Positions 44,057-53,603 of a stretch of 64,000 nucleotides of DNA are shown piece after piece. Source of the stretch: JAMHWD01 sp035911135 (GTDB lineage: Bacteria > Pseudomonadota > Alphaproteobacteria > Micavibrionales > Micavibrionaceae); contig JAMHWD010000027.1 in assembly GCA_035911135.1 (NCBI GenBank), positions 157,893-221,892 of the forward strand, in the 5' to 3' direction. Within the stretch, counting starts at the first letter, position 1, and the number at the start of each line of letters is the position of its first letter. The translations under genes and the position numbers were made by a program. The notes beneath the pieces are model-generated. The model was given only the letters and a program-made list of their open reading frames with translations, was not told where the DNA came from and did no database searches.

Positions 44057-44614
44057 CTAAACCGTCATGATGTCCTTTTCTTTATCGGCCAGCATTTTAT
44101 CAATCTTGCCGATAGTCTCGTCCGTGATTTTCTGAACCTCATCCGAGGAGCGCTTGGATTCATCTTCCGAGATTTTGCCATCCTTTTGCAGCTTCTTCAG
44201 CACATCCATGCCATCGCGGCGGATATTACGTACCGAGACGCGCGTGCTTTCAGCATATTTGCCCGCAACCTTGGTCAGTTCAGCGCGACGTTCCTGATTA
44301 AGATCAGGAATGGGAACGCGGATTGTACTGCCTTCGCCGATCGGATTAAGCCCAAGGCCTGAATCACGGATGGCTTTCTCAACAGCCTTGGCCATGCTCT
44401 GATCCCAGACCTGCACGCTAATCAGGCGCGGCTCCGGCGTTGTTACAGTGGCAACCTGAACGAGAGGCATTTTTGAGCCATAAGCATCCACCATCACCGG
44501 GTCCATCATGCTGACCGCGGCGCGGCCAGTACGTAGCCCTGAGAATTCCTTCTGCAGGACATCCACGGCGCCATCCATGCGGCGCTTCAAATCAGCTTTA
44601 TCAAAACCTGACAT
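44057..44614 (-). CDS. frr: Ribosome recycling factor
   Basis: Splits post-termination ribosomes together with EF-G. 185 residues, the usual length. SGLRTGRAAVSMMDPVMVDAYG at the N-terminus, PLVQVATVTTPEPRLI, IRVPIPDLNQERRAELTK and the VRNIRRDGMDVLKKLQKDG helix are family hallmarks. It follows pyrH by 23 bases. Confidence 0.97.
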   Translation of the reverse strand: MSGFDKADLKRRMDGAVDVLQKEFSGLRTGRAAVSMMDPVMVDAYGSKMPLVQVATVTTPEPRLISVQVWDQSMAKAVEKAIRDSGLGLNPIGEGSTIRVPIPDLNQERRAELTKVAGKYAESTRVSVRNIRRDGMDVLKKLQKDGKISEDESKRSSDEVQKITDETIGKIDKMLADKEKDIMTV

Positions 44615-44637
44615 TTTTCAATTTCCTCTGCTTAAAA

Positions 44638-45387
44638 TTAATTCGTAACTGTAGTGAAAAGTCCTTTGGATTGAACAACTTGAGCAAAGTTACCATCCTT
44701 ACGCACTGAAAACACCACAATCGGAATATTATTTTCACGCGCCAGCGAAATGGCCGTCGCATCCATAACCTTAAGATCCTTGGTCAGGACCTCCATATAG
44801 CTGATTTTATCAAAACGCTTGGCCGAAGCATCCTTTTGCGGGTCCGCTGTATAAATGCCATCGACCTTTGTGCCCTTGAACAGCGCATCGCAATCCATCT
44901 CCGAGGCACGCAGCGCAGCCGCCGTATCGGTTGTAAAATAAGGGTTTCCGGTTCCGGCGGCAAAAATAACGACGCGGCCCTTTTCCATGTGGCGCATGGC
45001 ACGGCGGCGAATATAAGGCTCACAGATAGAATCCATGCGAATGGCGGATTGCACCCGCGTACTCACCTTCAGGTTTTCCAATGCGTTCTGCAGCGCCAGC
45101 GCGTTAATCACAATCCCCAGCATTCCCATGTAATCGGCGGTTGTGCGGTCCATACCCTGCGCCGCGCCTGATACGCCGCGGAAGATATTACCCGCGCCAA
45201 CAACAACGCAGACCTCAACACCAAGCTCAACAACCTCCTTGATATCGCGGGCAACGCGGGCAACGGTTTCCGGGTCAAGGCCATATTCATTCGGCCCCAT
45301 CAGAACCTCGCCCGACATTTTCAGCATAACGCGCTTGTACTGAATTCCGGCTTTGAGCGGCGTGGCTGACTTTTCGGCGGCGGGCAT
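44638..45387 (-). CDS. pyrH: UMP kinase
   Basis: Phosphorylates UMP to UDP; amino acid kinase fold. 249 residues with a short N-terminal extension. RVMLKMSGEVLMG, VVGAGNIFRG, RTTADYMGMLGIVINALAL and the ATP-side GTGNPYFTTDTAAALRA and MDATAISLARENNIPIVVF match. First gene of the pyrH-frr-uppS-cdsA-dxr-rseP run; the 39-base gap upstream is too short for a clear promoter call. Confidence 0.97.
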   Translation of the reverse strand: MPAAEKSATPLKAGIQYKRVMLKMSGEVLMGPNEYGLDPETVARVARDIKEVVELGVEVCVVVGAGNIFRGVSGAAQGMDRTTADYMGMLGIVINALALQNALENLKVSTRVQSAIRMDSICEPYIRRRAMRHMEKGRVVIFAAGTGNPYFTTDTAAALRASEMDCDALFKGTKVDGIYTADPQKDASAKRFDKISYMEVLTKDLKVMDATAISLARENNIPIVVFSVRKDGNFAQVVQSKGLFTTVTN

Positions 45388-45426
45388 TGTTTTTCCTTAT
45401 TATTCTTATAACAAACTTCGGTCAAT

Positions 45427-46224
45427 CTAATCAGATCGCGCTTCAAACACAAGCCCGTCATAAGCCGGTTCATAGCCGGGCGGCAATTCCCCCAGCATCG
45501 TGCGATAATCCATCGATAAAGACAGGCTTGTTATGATGACACGATCAGCGCCAACAATTTGATTTAATTGATATATTTTATTAAAACTGGCATGGACAAT
45601 GTTATCATCCTGATGATATCCCGTACCATCGACAAGCCATGTTTTTACGCCGCGTAGAGCCTCTAAACCGGCAGATTCAATATTCACCATATCCACAGAA
45701 TACGCAAAATCTCCAAACCGATACCCCAAAGTCCGGCAGGTCGTGTGATCCTGATCAAACGGCACAAAGCTTATATCGCCCACGCTCATTTTTTTACCAT
45801 ATTGCTGAATCGGGATTTCATGCGCTTCTAGAATTTGCGGATAAACCATTTCCTGCATATGCAAAAGATGCGGAACTGTACGCTCAAACACATCCAGCGT
45901 CTCGGCATTGGCATAGATCGACACCAGAGCCTTATTTCTAAAGCGGAATGTCCGTAAATCCGCCATCCCATCCACATGATCGCCGTGATAATGGGTATAA
46001 AGCACGGCATCCAGATTATTGATACCCGCACGGTTGACCTGATGACGAAAATCGGGGCCAGTATCAATAATGATCGTGGTTTGGGCTGATTGCACGGCAA
46101 TGGAACACCGCATGCGGTTATTGCGCGGCTCATTGGGGTCGCACGCACCCCAGTAATTGCCAGAGGCCGGAACCCCCGCCGACCCGCCGCAACCTAGAAC
46201 CGTGATCTTGAGGTCACCGCTCAT
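45427..46224 (-). CDS. MBL-fold metallohydrolase (PhnP-like)
   Basis: A 265-residue metallo-beta-lactamase-fold hydrolase. TVLGCGGSAGVPASG opens the fold, the metal motif is YTHYHGDHVDGM (HxHxDH), and IDTGPDFRHQ, DQDHTTC and later His residues complete the site. It resembles PhnP, a cyclic phosphodiesterase, but no other phosphonate gene is nearby, so substrate is open. It overlaps tatD by ATGA and follows it, as often in alphaproteobacteria. Confidence 0.85.
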   Translation of the reverse strand: MSGDLKITVLGCGGSAGVPASGNYWGACDPNEPRNNRMRCSIAVQSAQTTIIIDTGPDFRHQVNRAGINNLDAVLYTHYHGDHVDGMADLRTFRFRNKALVSIYANAETLDVFERTVPHLLHMQEMVYPQILEAHEIPIQQYGKKMSVGDISFVPFDQDHTTCRTLGYRFGDFAYSVDMVNIESAGLEALRGVKTWLVDGTGYHQDDNIVHASFNKIYQLNQIVGADRVIITSLSLSMDYRTMLGELPPGYEPAYDGLVFEARSD

Positions 46225-47015
46225 GCCAGAGCTTTCGTAAACAGGGAAAAGAAATTTTCCTTCGTAATCCGTGCCATTTCCTCAGGGCTCACGCCGAACA
46301 TGGCCGCCGCATATTCACCTGTATGAGTTACATAGGCAGGCTGATTGGTCTTGCCTCTGTGCGGCATAGGCGCAAGGAAGGGTGCGTCCGTCTCCACCAG
46401 AATGCGGTTTAAAGGAACATCCTTAACAATATCCCGCAGTTCTTCCGCAGCCTTGAATGTCACCATCCCCGAAAGCGAAATATAAAACCCCATCTCCAGC
46501 GCGGCTTCGGCCAGAATGCGCTTGGATGAAAAACAATGCATGACCCCGGTCAGTTTTTGTCCGGCGGATTCTTCGCGGATGATGCGGATCGTATCTTCTT
46601 CCGCATCACGGCTATGGACGATCAGCGGCAGGCCGGTGGCAATGCAGGCGCGGATATGCTTGCGAAAAGACGTAGCCTGATCGTCACGCGGAGCAAAATC
46701 GTAATAGTAATCAAGGCCGCTTTCCCCGATACCGATAATCTTGGGATCGGAATTGGCCAGCGCGATAAGCTCATCGAGCGAGACTGCCAATTCTTCGGCC
46801 TTGCCGGAATCATGGGGATGCGTGCCGATACTGCACCAAACGCCATCATGGGCACGGGCCACGGCAAGCTGATCCTTGAAATCTCCGCGTATCTGGCAGG
46901 AAATCGTTAGCAGCCCTTCAACCCCGGCGGCATTAGCCCCGGCGATTAAATCAGACGGCGTTCCGGTTTCACGGATTTTGGTATGGGTCAGGTGACAATG
47001 CGAGTCGATCCACAT
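46221..47015 (-). CDS. tatD: TatD-family metal-dependent DNase
   Basis: A 264-residue TIM-barrel hydrolase of the TatD family, reported elsewhere as a 3'-5' DNase. Metal ligands are visible in WIDSHCHLTH, IGESGLDYYYD, LPLIVHSRDAEED, GVMHCFSS and LVETDAPFLAP. It lies between metG and the MBL-fold gene, an arrangement (metG-tatD) shared widely by bacteria. Confidence 0.94.
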   Translation of the reverse strand: MWIDSHCHLTHTKIRETGTPSDLIAGANAAGVEGLLTISCQIRGDFKDQLAVARAHDGVWCSIGTHPHDSGKAEELAVSLDELIALANSDPKIIGIGESGLDYYYDFAPRDDQATSFRKHIRACIATGLPLIVHSRDAEEDTIRIIREESAGQKLTGVMHCFSSKRILAEAALEMGFYISLSGMVTFKAAEELRDIVKDVPLNRILVETDAPFLAPMPHRGKTNQPAYVTHTGEYAAAMFGVSPEEMARITKENFFSLFTKALA

Positions 47016-47032
47016 GGTTCGGTTTACCTCAC

Positions 47033-48604
47033 CTAGCCTGCCGCCTGCTGCTTGTCTTCGTCCTCAACAATCCGCGGGAATACGCCTTCGGGCTTATCAA
47101 TCGCAACGCCGGATTTCAAGGCATGCGCCGCCGAAGCATGGGCAAACATCCGCGCATCTTGCGGGATTTTCAGCTGATCCAGAATTTTACCGACCGCTGT
47201 TGGCGTAACGGGCTGCATGGCAATGGCAATACAGCGTATGCATTCCGCCAGAACGTAGAGCACCGTTTCCATACGCTTGATGTCGGTTTTCTTCAATGAC
47301 CATGGCGCCTGATGATCGATATAAGCATCGCAATCGCGGGCCACGGACATGACCGCCTCAAGGGCCTTGTGAATTTCAAACGCGCCGTAATGCGCCCGCA
47401 CCGGGCCATTAATGACCTCATATGCTTTATCCAGCAGCGCCTTGTCTTCTGCCGTATATTCGCCCGGCGCCGGGATCGTTTCCGCGCAGTTCTTATGGAT
47501 CATTGAAAGCGTGCGCTGGGAGAGGTTCCCCACCCCGTTCGCCAGATCCGCATTAATCCGCTGCACGGCGAAATCATGGCTGAAATTCCCGTCCTGCCCG
47601 TGCGCGATTTCCCGCATCAGGATGTAACGAACTGGATCGAGGCCATAGGTATCCACCATCCCCTGAGGCGAGAGAACATTGCCCAAAGATTTGGACATTT
47701 TCTCGCCCTGCACATTGATAAAACCATGCGCGAAAACAGTCTTGGGCAGCGCAATCCCCGCCGACATCAAAAACGCCGGCCAGTACACGCAGTGAAAGCG
47801 GATGATATCCTTGCCGATCACATGGAAATCCGCAGGCCAGAAGGTTTTAAATTTGGCCGCGTTTTCATCCGGATAGCCGGGAGCGGTGATATAATTGGTG
47901 AGCGCATCCAGCCAGACATACATCACATGGTTATCATCACCCGGCACAGGAATTCCCCAGCTTAGACGCTTCTTATCGCGTGAGACTGATAAATCCCGAA
48001 GCCCCTGCTTTACAAAAGAAATGATTTCATTCCGGCGAGAGGCAGGCTGGATAAATTCCGGGTTCTTCTCGTAATATTCCAGCAGTTTATCGGTATAGGC
48101 CGAGAGCTTGAAGAAATAGCTGGGCTCCACCACCCATTCGACTTCCGTGCCATTGGGCGTGAGTTTCACACCGTCTTTTTCGACCAGCTCGCCTTCGGTG
48201 AAATACCCTTCCTCGCGGACGGAATACCAGCCTTCATATTTATCAATAAAGATATCGCCCTTTTCCTGCAATTTCTTCCAGATGGCCTGGCTGGCGTCAT
48301 AATGACGCGGTTCCGTCGTGCGGATGAAATCATCGTAGGAAATCCCCAGAAGCGCATCCATTTCCTTGAACTCGGCCGCGTTCTTATCGGCGAAGGCTTT
48401 GGGCGACATGCCGTTCTTCTCGGCTGTCTTGGCAACTTTCTCGCCGTGTTCGTCTGTCCCTGTCAGGAACATCACATTATACCCATCCAGCCTTTTGAAA
48501 CGGGCCATAACATCGGTCATGATCGCCTCATACGCATGCCCCAGATGCGGGGATCCGTTCACATAGGCAATAGCGGTGGTGATGTAGAAATTTTTCTGTG
48601 TCAT
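47033..48604 (-). CDS. metG: Methionyl-tRNA synthetase
   Basis: Charges initiator and elongator tRNA-Met. 523 residues. The class I HIGH signature appears as PHLGHAYE in YVNGSPHLGHAYEA, the second as GEKMSKSLGN. The short connective peptide without zinc-binding CxxC pairs and the absence of the C-terminal dimerisation domain match the alphaproteobacterial form. It follows holB by seven bases. Confidence 0.97.
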   Translation of the reverse strand: MTQKNFYITTAIAYVNGSPHLGHAYEAIMTDVMARFKRLDGYNVMFLTGTDEHGEKVAKTAEKNGMSPKAFADKNAAEFKEMDALLGISYDDFIRTTEPRHYDASQAIWKKLQEKGDIFIDKYEGWYSVREEGYFTEGELVEKDGVKLTPNGTEVEWVVEPSYFFKLSAYTDKLLEYYEKNPEFIQPASRRNEIISFVKQGLRDLSVSRDKKRLSWGIPVPGDDNHVMYVWLDALTNYITAPGYPDENAAKFKTFWPADFHVIGKDIIRFHCVYWPAFLMSAGIALPKTVFAHGFINVQGEKMSKSLGNVLSPQGMVDTYGLDPVRYILMREIAHGQDGNFSHDFAVQRINADLANGVGNLSQRTLSMIHKNCAETIPAPGEYTAEDKALLDKAYEVINGPVRAHYGAFEIHKALEAVMSVARDCDAYIDHQAPWSLKKTDIKRMETVLYVLAECIRCIAIAMQPVTPTAVGKILDQLKIPQDARMFAHASAAHALKSGVAIDKPEGVFPRIVEDEDKQQAAG

Positions 48605-48611
48605 GGTTCTT

Positions 48612-49784
48612 TTAAGCTGCTGCTGTTAGTAATGAAAATGCCTTCAGCACCGCCTGACGCTTTTCGAGATTGGCGCGGTCCGTCTCTGCAAATAATTCAG
48701 AGAGATTATCGCTCATCTCAACAAGCTTCAGCAGCGATGCGTGATGCAGGATATCCTGAAAAACCGGGCTTGTCATCGGCCCTTGAGGCAAGGCAGCCCC
48801 ACGCGCCTTGGCAAAAGTCATCTGCCGCGCCATCCAGAGCATAATCTCGGCAAAAGCAGCAAATGCCTCTCCGCCGCCGGTACGCGAAAAATCTTCTGAA
48901 ACCGCATGAACCTGTGACCAGCGCAGACGCGGGTAATCCTCCAGCACTGCCAGTATCTTGGCCATGACATCCAGTCCACTGCCCTCGACCAGCTCCAGAG
49001 CCTTACCAATGCTTCCATCTGCCAGCGTATGAAGGGCTGTAACTTCAGCGCCTGAAAGATGGTGCCCCTGCATAGCCAATAACGCGCTCATATTTTCAGC
49101 GCTCAAGGGTTTGAAATCAATAACGCGCGCACGCGATCGTATTGTAGGAATCAAAGCGCCCGCACGATGCGTCACCAGAATAATCACCGTATGCGGCGGC
49201 GGTTCTTCCAGAATTTTTAAAATCGCATTTTGCGCGCTGCGTCCCATGGTATCGGCATCATCAATAATCACAGCCCGCCATCCGCCTTCTGCGGCCGTCT
49301 TACGAAGAAATGGCGCAACCTTGCGGATTTCAGCAACATCGAGTGTCGCCTTTTGCTTATCCTTTTTATCATCATAGGCCCGCGCGATCGTTAAAAGATC
49401 AGCATGACCGCCAGAGGCCACGCGGCGGAAAACCGGATTTTCAGGATCGAGATCGAGGCTGGCGGCTGGCGGCGGGGCCTCCATGGCAAAGAGAGCATCC
49501 TGATTAGGATCCTCCACAGGGCGGGAGAGCAAAAACCGCACCAGACGAAAGGCAAAAGTACTTTTTCCAATCCCTTCCAGCCCGGAGAATATCATGGCAT
49601 GTGGCATCTTGCCGGCATTAAAAGCCTGCAGGATAACGCGCTCGGCTTCTTGGTGACCAAGGCAAATATTGCTTTCCCGCGGCGGCAAAAGCCCCACACG
49701 CTCTTCCGGCTCCGGCGCTTCGGCAGAAAAACTCTCCTCCGCATCCGGATCGGCTATGAATTCGTCTTCACCAAAAAGATCCAT
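48612..49784 (-). CDS. holB: DNA polymerase III subunit delta'
   Basis: Clamp-loader subunit. 390 residues including a disordered acidic N-terminus of about 35. The AAA+ domain has FSGLEGIGKSTFAF (Walker A), the VIIDDADTMGRSAQNA region, LKILEEPPPHTVIILVTH and SRARVIDFKPL. It lies between tmk and metG, the usual order. Unlike E. coli delta', it keeps a full Walker A, as is common in alphaproteobacteria. Confidence 0.93.
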   Translation of the reverse strand: MDLFGEDEFIADPDAEESFSAEAPEPEERVGLLPPRESNICLGHQEAERVILQAFNAGKMPHAMIFSGLEGIGKSTFAFRLVRFLLSRPVEDPNQDALFAMEAPPPAASLDLDPENPVFRRVASGGHADLLTIARAYDDKKDKQKATLDVAEIRKVAPFLRKTAAEGGWRAVIIDDADTMGRSAQNAILKILEEPPPHTVIILVTHRAGALIPTIRSRARVIDFKPLSAENMSALLAMQGHHLSGAEVTALHTLADGSIGKALELVEGSGLDVMAKILAVLEDYPRLRWSQVHAVSEDFSRTGGGEAFAAFAEIMLWMARQMTFAKARGAALPQGPMTSPVFQDILHHASLLKLVEMSDNLSELFAETDRANLEKRQAVLKAFSLLTAAA

Positions 49785-49787
49785 CCC

Positions 49788-50453
49788 CTACCCTAGCGCC
49801 CCCTTGATCGCGCCTGCAACAAGATCGTGAATTTCATGCGCGATTTTATCCTCAAGACCTCGCGCATCTAAAACATGACAACGATCAGGCTCTGCGCTGG
49901 CAATCTCTAAAAATCCCTGCCGCAGGCGCTCATGAAAATCAATTGCTGCCTGCTCGAAACGATCTTCTGTGCTGGCATCACTGGCGAGACGCGCCTTTGA
50001 CCGCGCCAACCCTTCTGCCGCCGGAATATCCAGAATAATCGTCATATCCGGCTTGAATTTACCTGTCACAGCGCTATCAATTGCCTCAATCATCTCGCGT
50101 GGCAACCCGCGCCCATATCCCTGATAGGCCATCGTTGAATCCGTGAAGCGGTCGCAAATCACAATCCTGCCAGCCTCCAGCGCCGGGGCGATAACCTGAC
50201 GGATATGACTGGAGCGCGCCGCGAATAACAGCAGGCACTCCTCAACAGGCGCCCAGTCGCCGCCGTCGCGCTGCACTAACAATTCCCGGATTTTTTCAGC
50301 CTCCGGCGTACCGCCGGGCTCGCGGGTCAGGACAACATTATGCCCTGCATCCCGCAAAGCTCGCTCCAGACGGCGGATCTGCGTGGTTTTGCCTGCGCCC
50401 TCGCCGCCTTCAAATGTAATGAAAACTCCCTTGCGCTCTGGCGTTTTGCTCAT
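49788..50453 (-). CDS. tmk: Thymidylate kinase
   Basis: Makes dTDP from dTMP. 221 residues. FEGGEGAGKTTQIRRLERAL is the P-loop, TREPGGTPEAEKIRELL and CDRFTDSTMAYQGYGRGLP are family signatures, and the lid region is LARSKARLASD. Three bases separate it from holB. Confidence 0.97.
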   Translation of the reverse strand: MSKTPERKGVFITFEGGEGAGKTTQIRRLERALRDAGHNVVLTREPGGTPEAEKIRELLVQRDGGDWAPVEECLLLFAARSSHIRQVIAPALEAGRIVICDRFTDSTMAYQGYGRGLPREMIEAIDSAVTGKFKPDMTIILDIPAAEGLARSKARLASDASTEDRFEQAAIDFHERLRQGFLEIASAEPDRCHVLDARGLEDKIAHEIHDLVAGAIKGALG

Positions 50454-50460
50454 GTGCGAA

Positions 50461-51591
50461 TTATACGCCGCCCATCAGGATTTGAGCCTTTTCAAGCGCC
50501 TTGCCGAAAAAGCCCTTCTCCGGCACATCCTGATCCGCGACCAATGGCGCGGTCATCGGCTCGGAACGGCCGGGCAAATGAACTTTAATCTCCGCAACCT
50601 GATCGCCCTTTTTGATCGGCGCAACCAGCGGCGATTTATAGGAAACCTCGACCTTGCTATCCAGCGTCGCCATATTGGGCAGGGTCATAACAACATCCTG
50701 CGTCGCCGTCAGACCTACTTTTTCCGCCATGCCCATGGCAACATCGGCCTGCGCGATAACCGCGCCCGATTTAACAATCGTCTTGTTCTTGAAGCTTTTC
50801 AGACCCCAATCCAGCAGCTTGGCCGCTTCCTGCGCGCGCGCGTCCATGCTTTCAAGGCCATTCACCACAAAGATCACACGGCGACCGCCAGCCTTACCTG
50901 ATCCGATCAAACCGTATCCGGCATCTTCGGTATGGCCCGTCTTGATGCCATCCCCGCCATTGCCCTTATACAGCAGCGGATTACGGTTGCCCTGCTTGAT
51001 ACCGTTATAAGTGAAATCCATTTCCGCATAATATTTATACTCATCCGGGAAATTGGTAATCAGCACCTTGCCCAGCGTGGCCAGATCGCGCGCCGTGGAG
51101 TAATGATCCAGATGCGGCCAGCCACTGGCATTCATGAAATGGGATGCATTCATGCCCAGCTCTTGCGCTTTCTTGTTCATCGCCTCGGCGAAGGCCTCTT
51201 CCGTTCCGGCCAGTCCTTCGGCCAGCACGATGGTCGCATCATTGCCCGATTGGACAATCACCCCGCGGATCAAATCTTCCACCTTAACGCCTTCGCCAAC
51301 ATGCACGAACATCTTGGAGCCTTGCATTCTCCAAGCTTTTTCCGAGACACTGAACTTGGTATCCAGACTGAGCGAGCCCTTCTTAAGCGCATCAAAAACC
51401 ATGTACATGGTCATGACCTTACTCATGGATGATGTCGGCATACGCTCATCTGCGTTCTTCTCCAACAGCACAGTGCCCGTATCATAATCCAGAACAATCG
51501 CCTGCTTGGCAGCTGTCGTAAAGCCTTCCTGCGCGGCAACAGGCAGCGGCAGAACAGCCAGAGTAACGATCAAAAATGCAAACAGACGCAT
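50461..51591 (-). CDS. D-alanyl-D-alanine carboxypeptidase (penicillin-binding protein 5/6 type)
   Basis: Trims the terminal D-Ala of peptidoglycan stem peptides. The start at the ATG at 51591 follows a GAGGAA ribosome site and gives a signal peptide (MRLFAFLIVTLAVLPLPVAA) and 376 residues; earlier in-frame codons add 47 residues without a signal. The serine peptidase motifs are Ser55-x-x-Lys58 in TSSMSKVM, SGNDA, and KTG in GIKTGHTEDAGY. A C-terminal beta domain and an amphipathic end (GFFGKALEKAQILMGG) would anchor it to the inner membrane. It lies seven bases before tmk. Confidence 0.94.
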   Translation of the reverse strand: MRLFAFLIVTLAVLPLPVAAQEGFTTAAKQAIVLDYDTGTVLLEKNADERMPTSSMSKVMTMYMVFDALKKGSLSLDTKFSVSEKAWRMQGSKMFVHVGEGVKVEDLIRGVIVQSGNDATIVLAEGLAGTEEAFAEAMNKKAQELGMNASHFMNASGWPHLDHYSTARDLATLGKVLITNFPDEYKYYAEMDFTYNGIKQGNRNPLLYKGNGGDGIKTGHTEDAGYGLIGSGKAGGRRVIFVVNGLESMDARAQEAAKLLDWGLKSFKNKTIVKSGAVIAQADVAMGMAEKVGLTATQDVVMTLPNMATLDSKVEVSYKSPLVAPIKKGDQVAEIKVHLPGRSEPMTAPLVADQDVPEKGFFGKALEKAQILMGGV

Positions 51592-51655
51592 GGCAAAAAA
51601 TTCCTCGTGATTTAAAAAGCGGCGATGATTCCGAATTAAAGCAATCTTGGCCGCT

Positions 51656-52609
51656 TTAATCAACCACGATAATGGCCTTGGCATTTCCAGCCTTGGAAAC
51701 ACGCGCAAGCAAGGCGTCGGCGGCTTCCACATCGGGCGCGGGCAATCTCACGCGGAAGAATTGCTGACCATTTATCAGCGCAGGAACAACCGCGGCATTA
51801 CCCATGGAAGAAAGCTTGGTTGCCAGATTCTGGGCATTAGCCGGATTGGTGAAAGATCCCGCCTGAATATAAATCTGCGTTGGTTTTACAGGAAATTTCT
51901 TGACGACAGGGTCAGGATAGAAACGGCCATTAACCGTATGCCCGGGAACAGCCGGCGCATAAATATCAGCACTTTCAACCGGCGTAAGCGCAGCGGTTTG
52001 TACAATAGCCTGCGGCGCGCCTGTGGCCACAGCGGGTTCAACCATACCGCCATTACGCATGCGCTCGTTCAAGGCCACTTCCACGCCCGATGTGCTTTCA
52101 CCGCGGCGTGCAGCGGCAGCCACATCCATGCTTTCCTTGGAAAGCACCTGCAATTTAACCTTGGCCGTACCGATATGCTTGAAGCCCAGCAGTTCGGCCG
52201 CTTTGCTTGATACATCAATCACACGGCTCTTTTTAAATGGCCCGCGGTCATTAATACGGACGATCAGCGAACGCCCGTTATCAAGGTTTGTCACACGCAC
52301 AAGCGAGGGCATCTGCAATGTGCGGTGCGCTGCCGTCAGCTCATCCTCGTTGAAACGCTCGCCATTGGCTGTACGCTTGCCATCGAAACCGGGACCATAC
52401 CAGGATGCAATTCCGGTTTCTTCCAGCGTATAATTTTCCTGCGGCGTGTATCGCTTGCCCTCAACCTCATAAGGATTGCCCACCTTGAAGTTGCCTTCCT
52501 GAACACGGCCACTGGCCTTCTTGCCCACATGCGAGGCTAGCTCCACTTCAGCGCAGGAACCCAAAAAACCCAATGCCATAACGGCGACAAAAAATCGTAA
52601 TGCTTTCAT
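51656..52609 (-). CDS. rlpA: RlpA-family septal lytic transglycosylase with SPOR domain
   Basis: A lipoprotein that cuts glycan strands lacking stem peptides during septation. The lipobox LGSC puts the acylated residue at Cys19. The double-psi beta-barrel lies at about 65-155 (ETGIASWYGPGFDGKRTANGE, AHRTLQMPSLVRVTNLDNG, RINDRGPF), including the catalytic Asp and the conserved His. The C-terminal SPOR domain (about 240-317, IYIQAGSFTNPANAQNLA) binds septal peptidoglycan. 317 residues. It sits between mltB and the carboxypeptidase gene, all acting on the cell wall. Confidence 0.93.
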   Translation of the reverse strand: MKALRFFVAVMALGFLGSCAEVELASHVGKKASGRVQEGNFKVGNPYEVEGKRYTPQENYTLEETGIASWYGPGFDGKRTANGERFNEDELTAAHRTLQMPSLVRVTNLDNGRSLIVRINDRGPFKKSRVIDVSSKAAELLGFKHIGTAKVKLQVLSKESMDVAAAARRGESTSGVEVALNERMRNGGMVEPAVATGAPQAIVQTAALTPVESADIYAPAVPGHTVNGRFYPDPVVKKFPVKPTQIYIQAGSFTNPANAQNLATKLSSMGNAAVVPALINGQQFFRVRLPAPDVEAADALLARVSKAGNAKAIIVVD

Positions 52610-52619
52610 GCGCGCAAAC

Positions 52620-53603
52620 TTAATAGCTTACGCTGCGATCTGCAAGCGCATCGGCCAGCAGCCCCACGGAAGTCGCGAAATACTTGGATTTATTCCATTT
52701 CATGATAACGCGATAATTGTCATAGACCATATAAGCAGGACCACCTGCACCATCCGGAAGGACAATCGAGGCCCTCATGCCCGATGCGGAGGGCAAATTA
52801 CCGCCACCCGCAAGCTTTACGCCCATATTCTGCCATTCAGACACCGATTTGCTGACATCCATATCCGCCTGTGATGACGGGAATCCCTGCGGCAGGGATA
52901 CTTCCCGGCCCCAGCGCTCATCACCGCGCCAACCATGCTTGCTCAAATAATTCGCGCTGGAGGCAAACACATCCGGCAAGCTGGTCCAGATATCACGGCG
53001 GCCATCATTATTGAAGTCAACAGCATAGGCGTTAAAACTGGAGGGCATGAACTGGTTCTGACCCATTGCGCCGGCCCATGATCCTTTGAAATTGGCCAGA
53101 TTGATATGCCCCTGATCAAGAATTTTCAGCGCGTTCATCAGCTCAGTCCGGAAAAACTCCGAGCGCCGCCCATCATGCGCCAGCGTGGCCAGAGCCTCCA
53201 CAATGCCAAAACCGCCGGTATTTCCGCCAAAGCTTGTCTCAATGCCCCAGAGCGCCACAATGAATTGCGGCGGCACGTCATATTGGCGTGAGACCTGATT
53301 GAGAAGCGCGGCATGCTCCTGCATCAGACGGCGCCCCTTTTCAATGCGGTCTTTTGTCACGACATTGCTGCGGTATTTCGCAAATGTAATTTTGCCTTCA
53401 GGCTGCTTCCGGTCCAGCGCAATGACCTTGGGGATCGGCTGAATACCGCTCAGGGCTGCGTTTACTGTATTGCGGCTCACACCTTTATCCAGCGCCTCCT
53501 GACGCACGCCCGCCAGCCATTGCTCGAAGGGCTGCGCGGCAATCGCAGGCGCGGCAATCATACATGTGGCCATCAAAGCCAGAGAAAAAGAACGTATCGT
53601 CAT
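52620..53603 (-). CDS. MltB-family lytic murein transglycosylase
   Basis: A periplasmic family 3 lytic transglycosylase. 327 residues with a signal peptide (cleavage near AIAAQ, about residue 23). The catalytic Glu is in VALWGIETSFGGNTG; ALATLAHDGRRSEFF, GAMGQNQFMPSSF and the calcium-like loop AVDFNNDGRRDIW follow. No lipobox, so it is likely soluble. It overlaps the DUF808 gene by four bases (ATGA) and is 10 bases before rlpA. Confidence 0.92.
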   Translation of the reverse strand: MTIRSFSLALMATCMIAAPAIAAQPFEQWLAGVRQEALDKGVSRNTVNAALSGIQPIPKVIALDRKQPEGKITFAKYRSNVVTKDRIEKGRRLMQEHAALLNQVSRQYDVPPQFIVALWGIETSFGGNTGGFGIVEALATLAHDGRRSEFFRTELMNALKILDQGHINLANFKGSWAGAMGQNQFMPSSFNAYAVDFNNDGRRDIWTSLPDVFASSANYLSKHGWRGDERWGREVSLPQGFPSSQADMDVSKSVSEWQNMGVKLAGGGNLPSASGMRASIVLPDGAGGPAYMVYDNYRVIMKWNKSKYFATSVGLLADALADRSVSY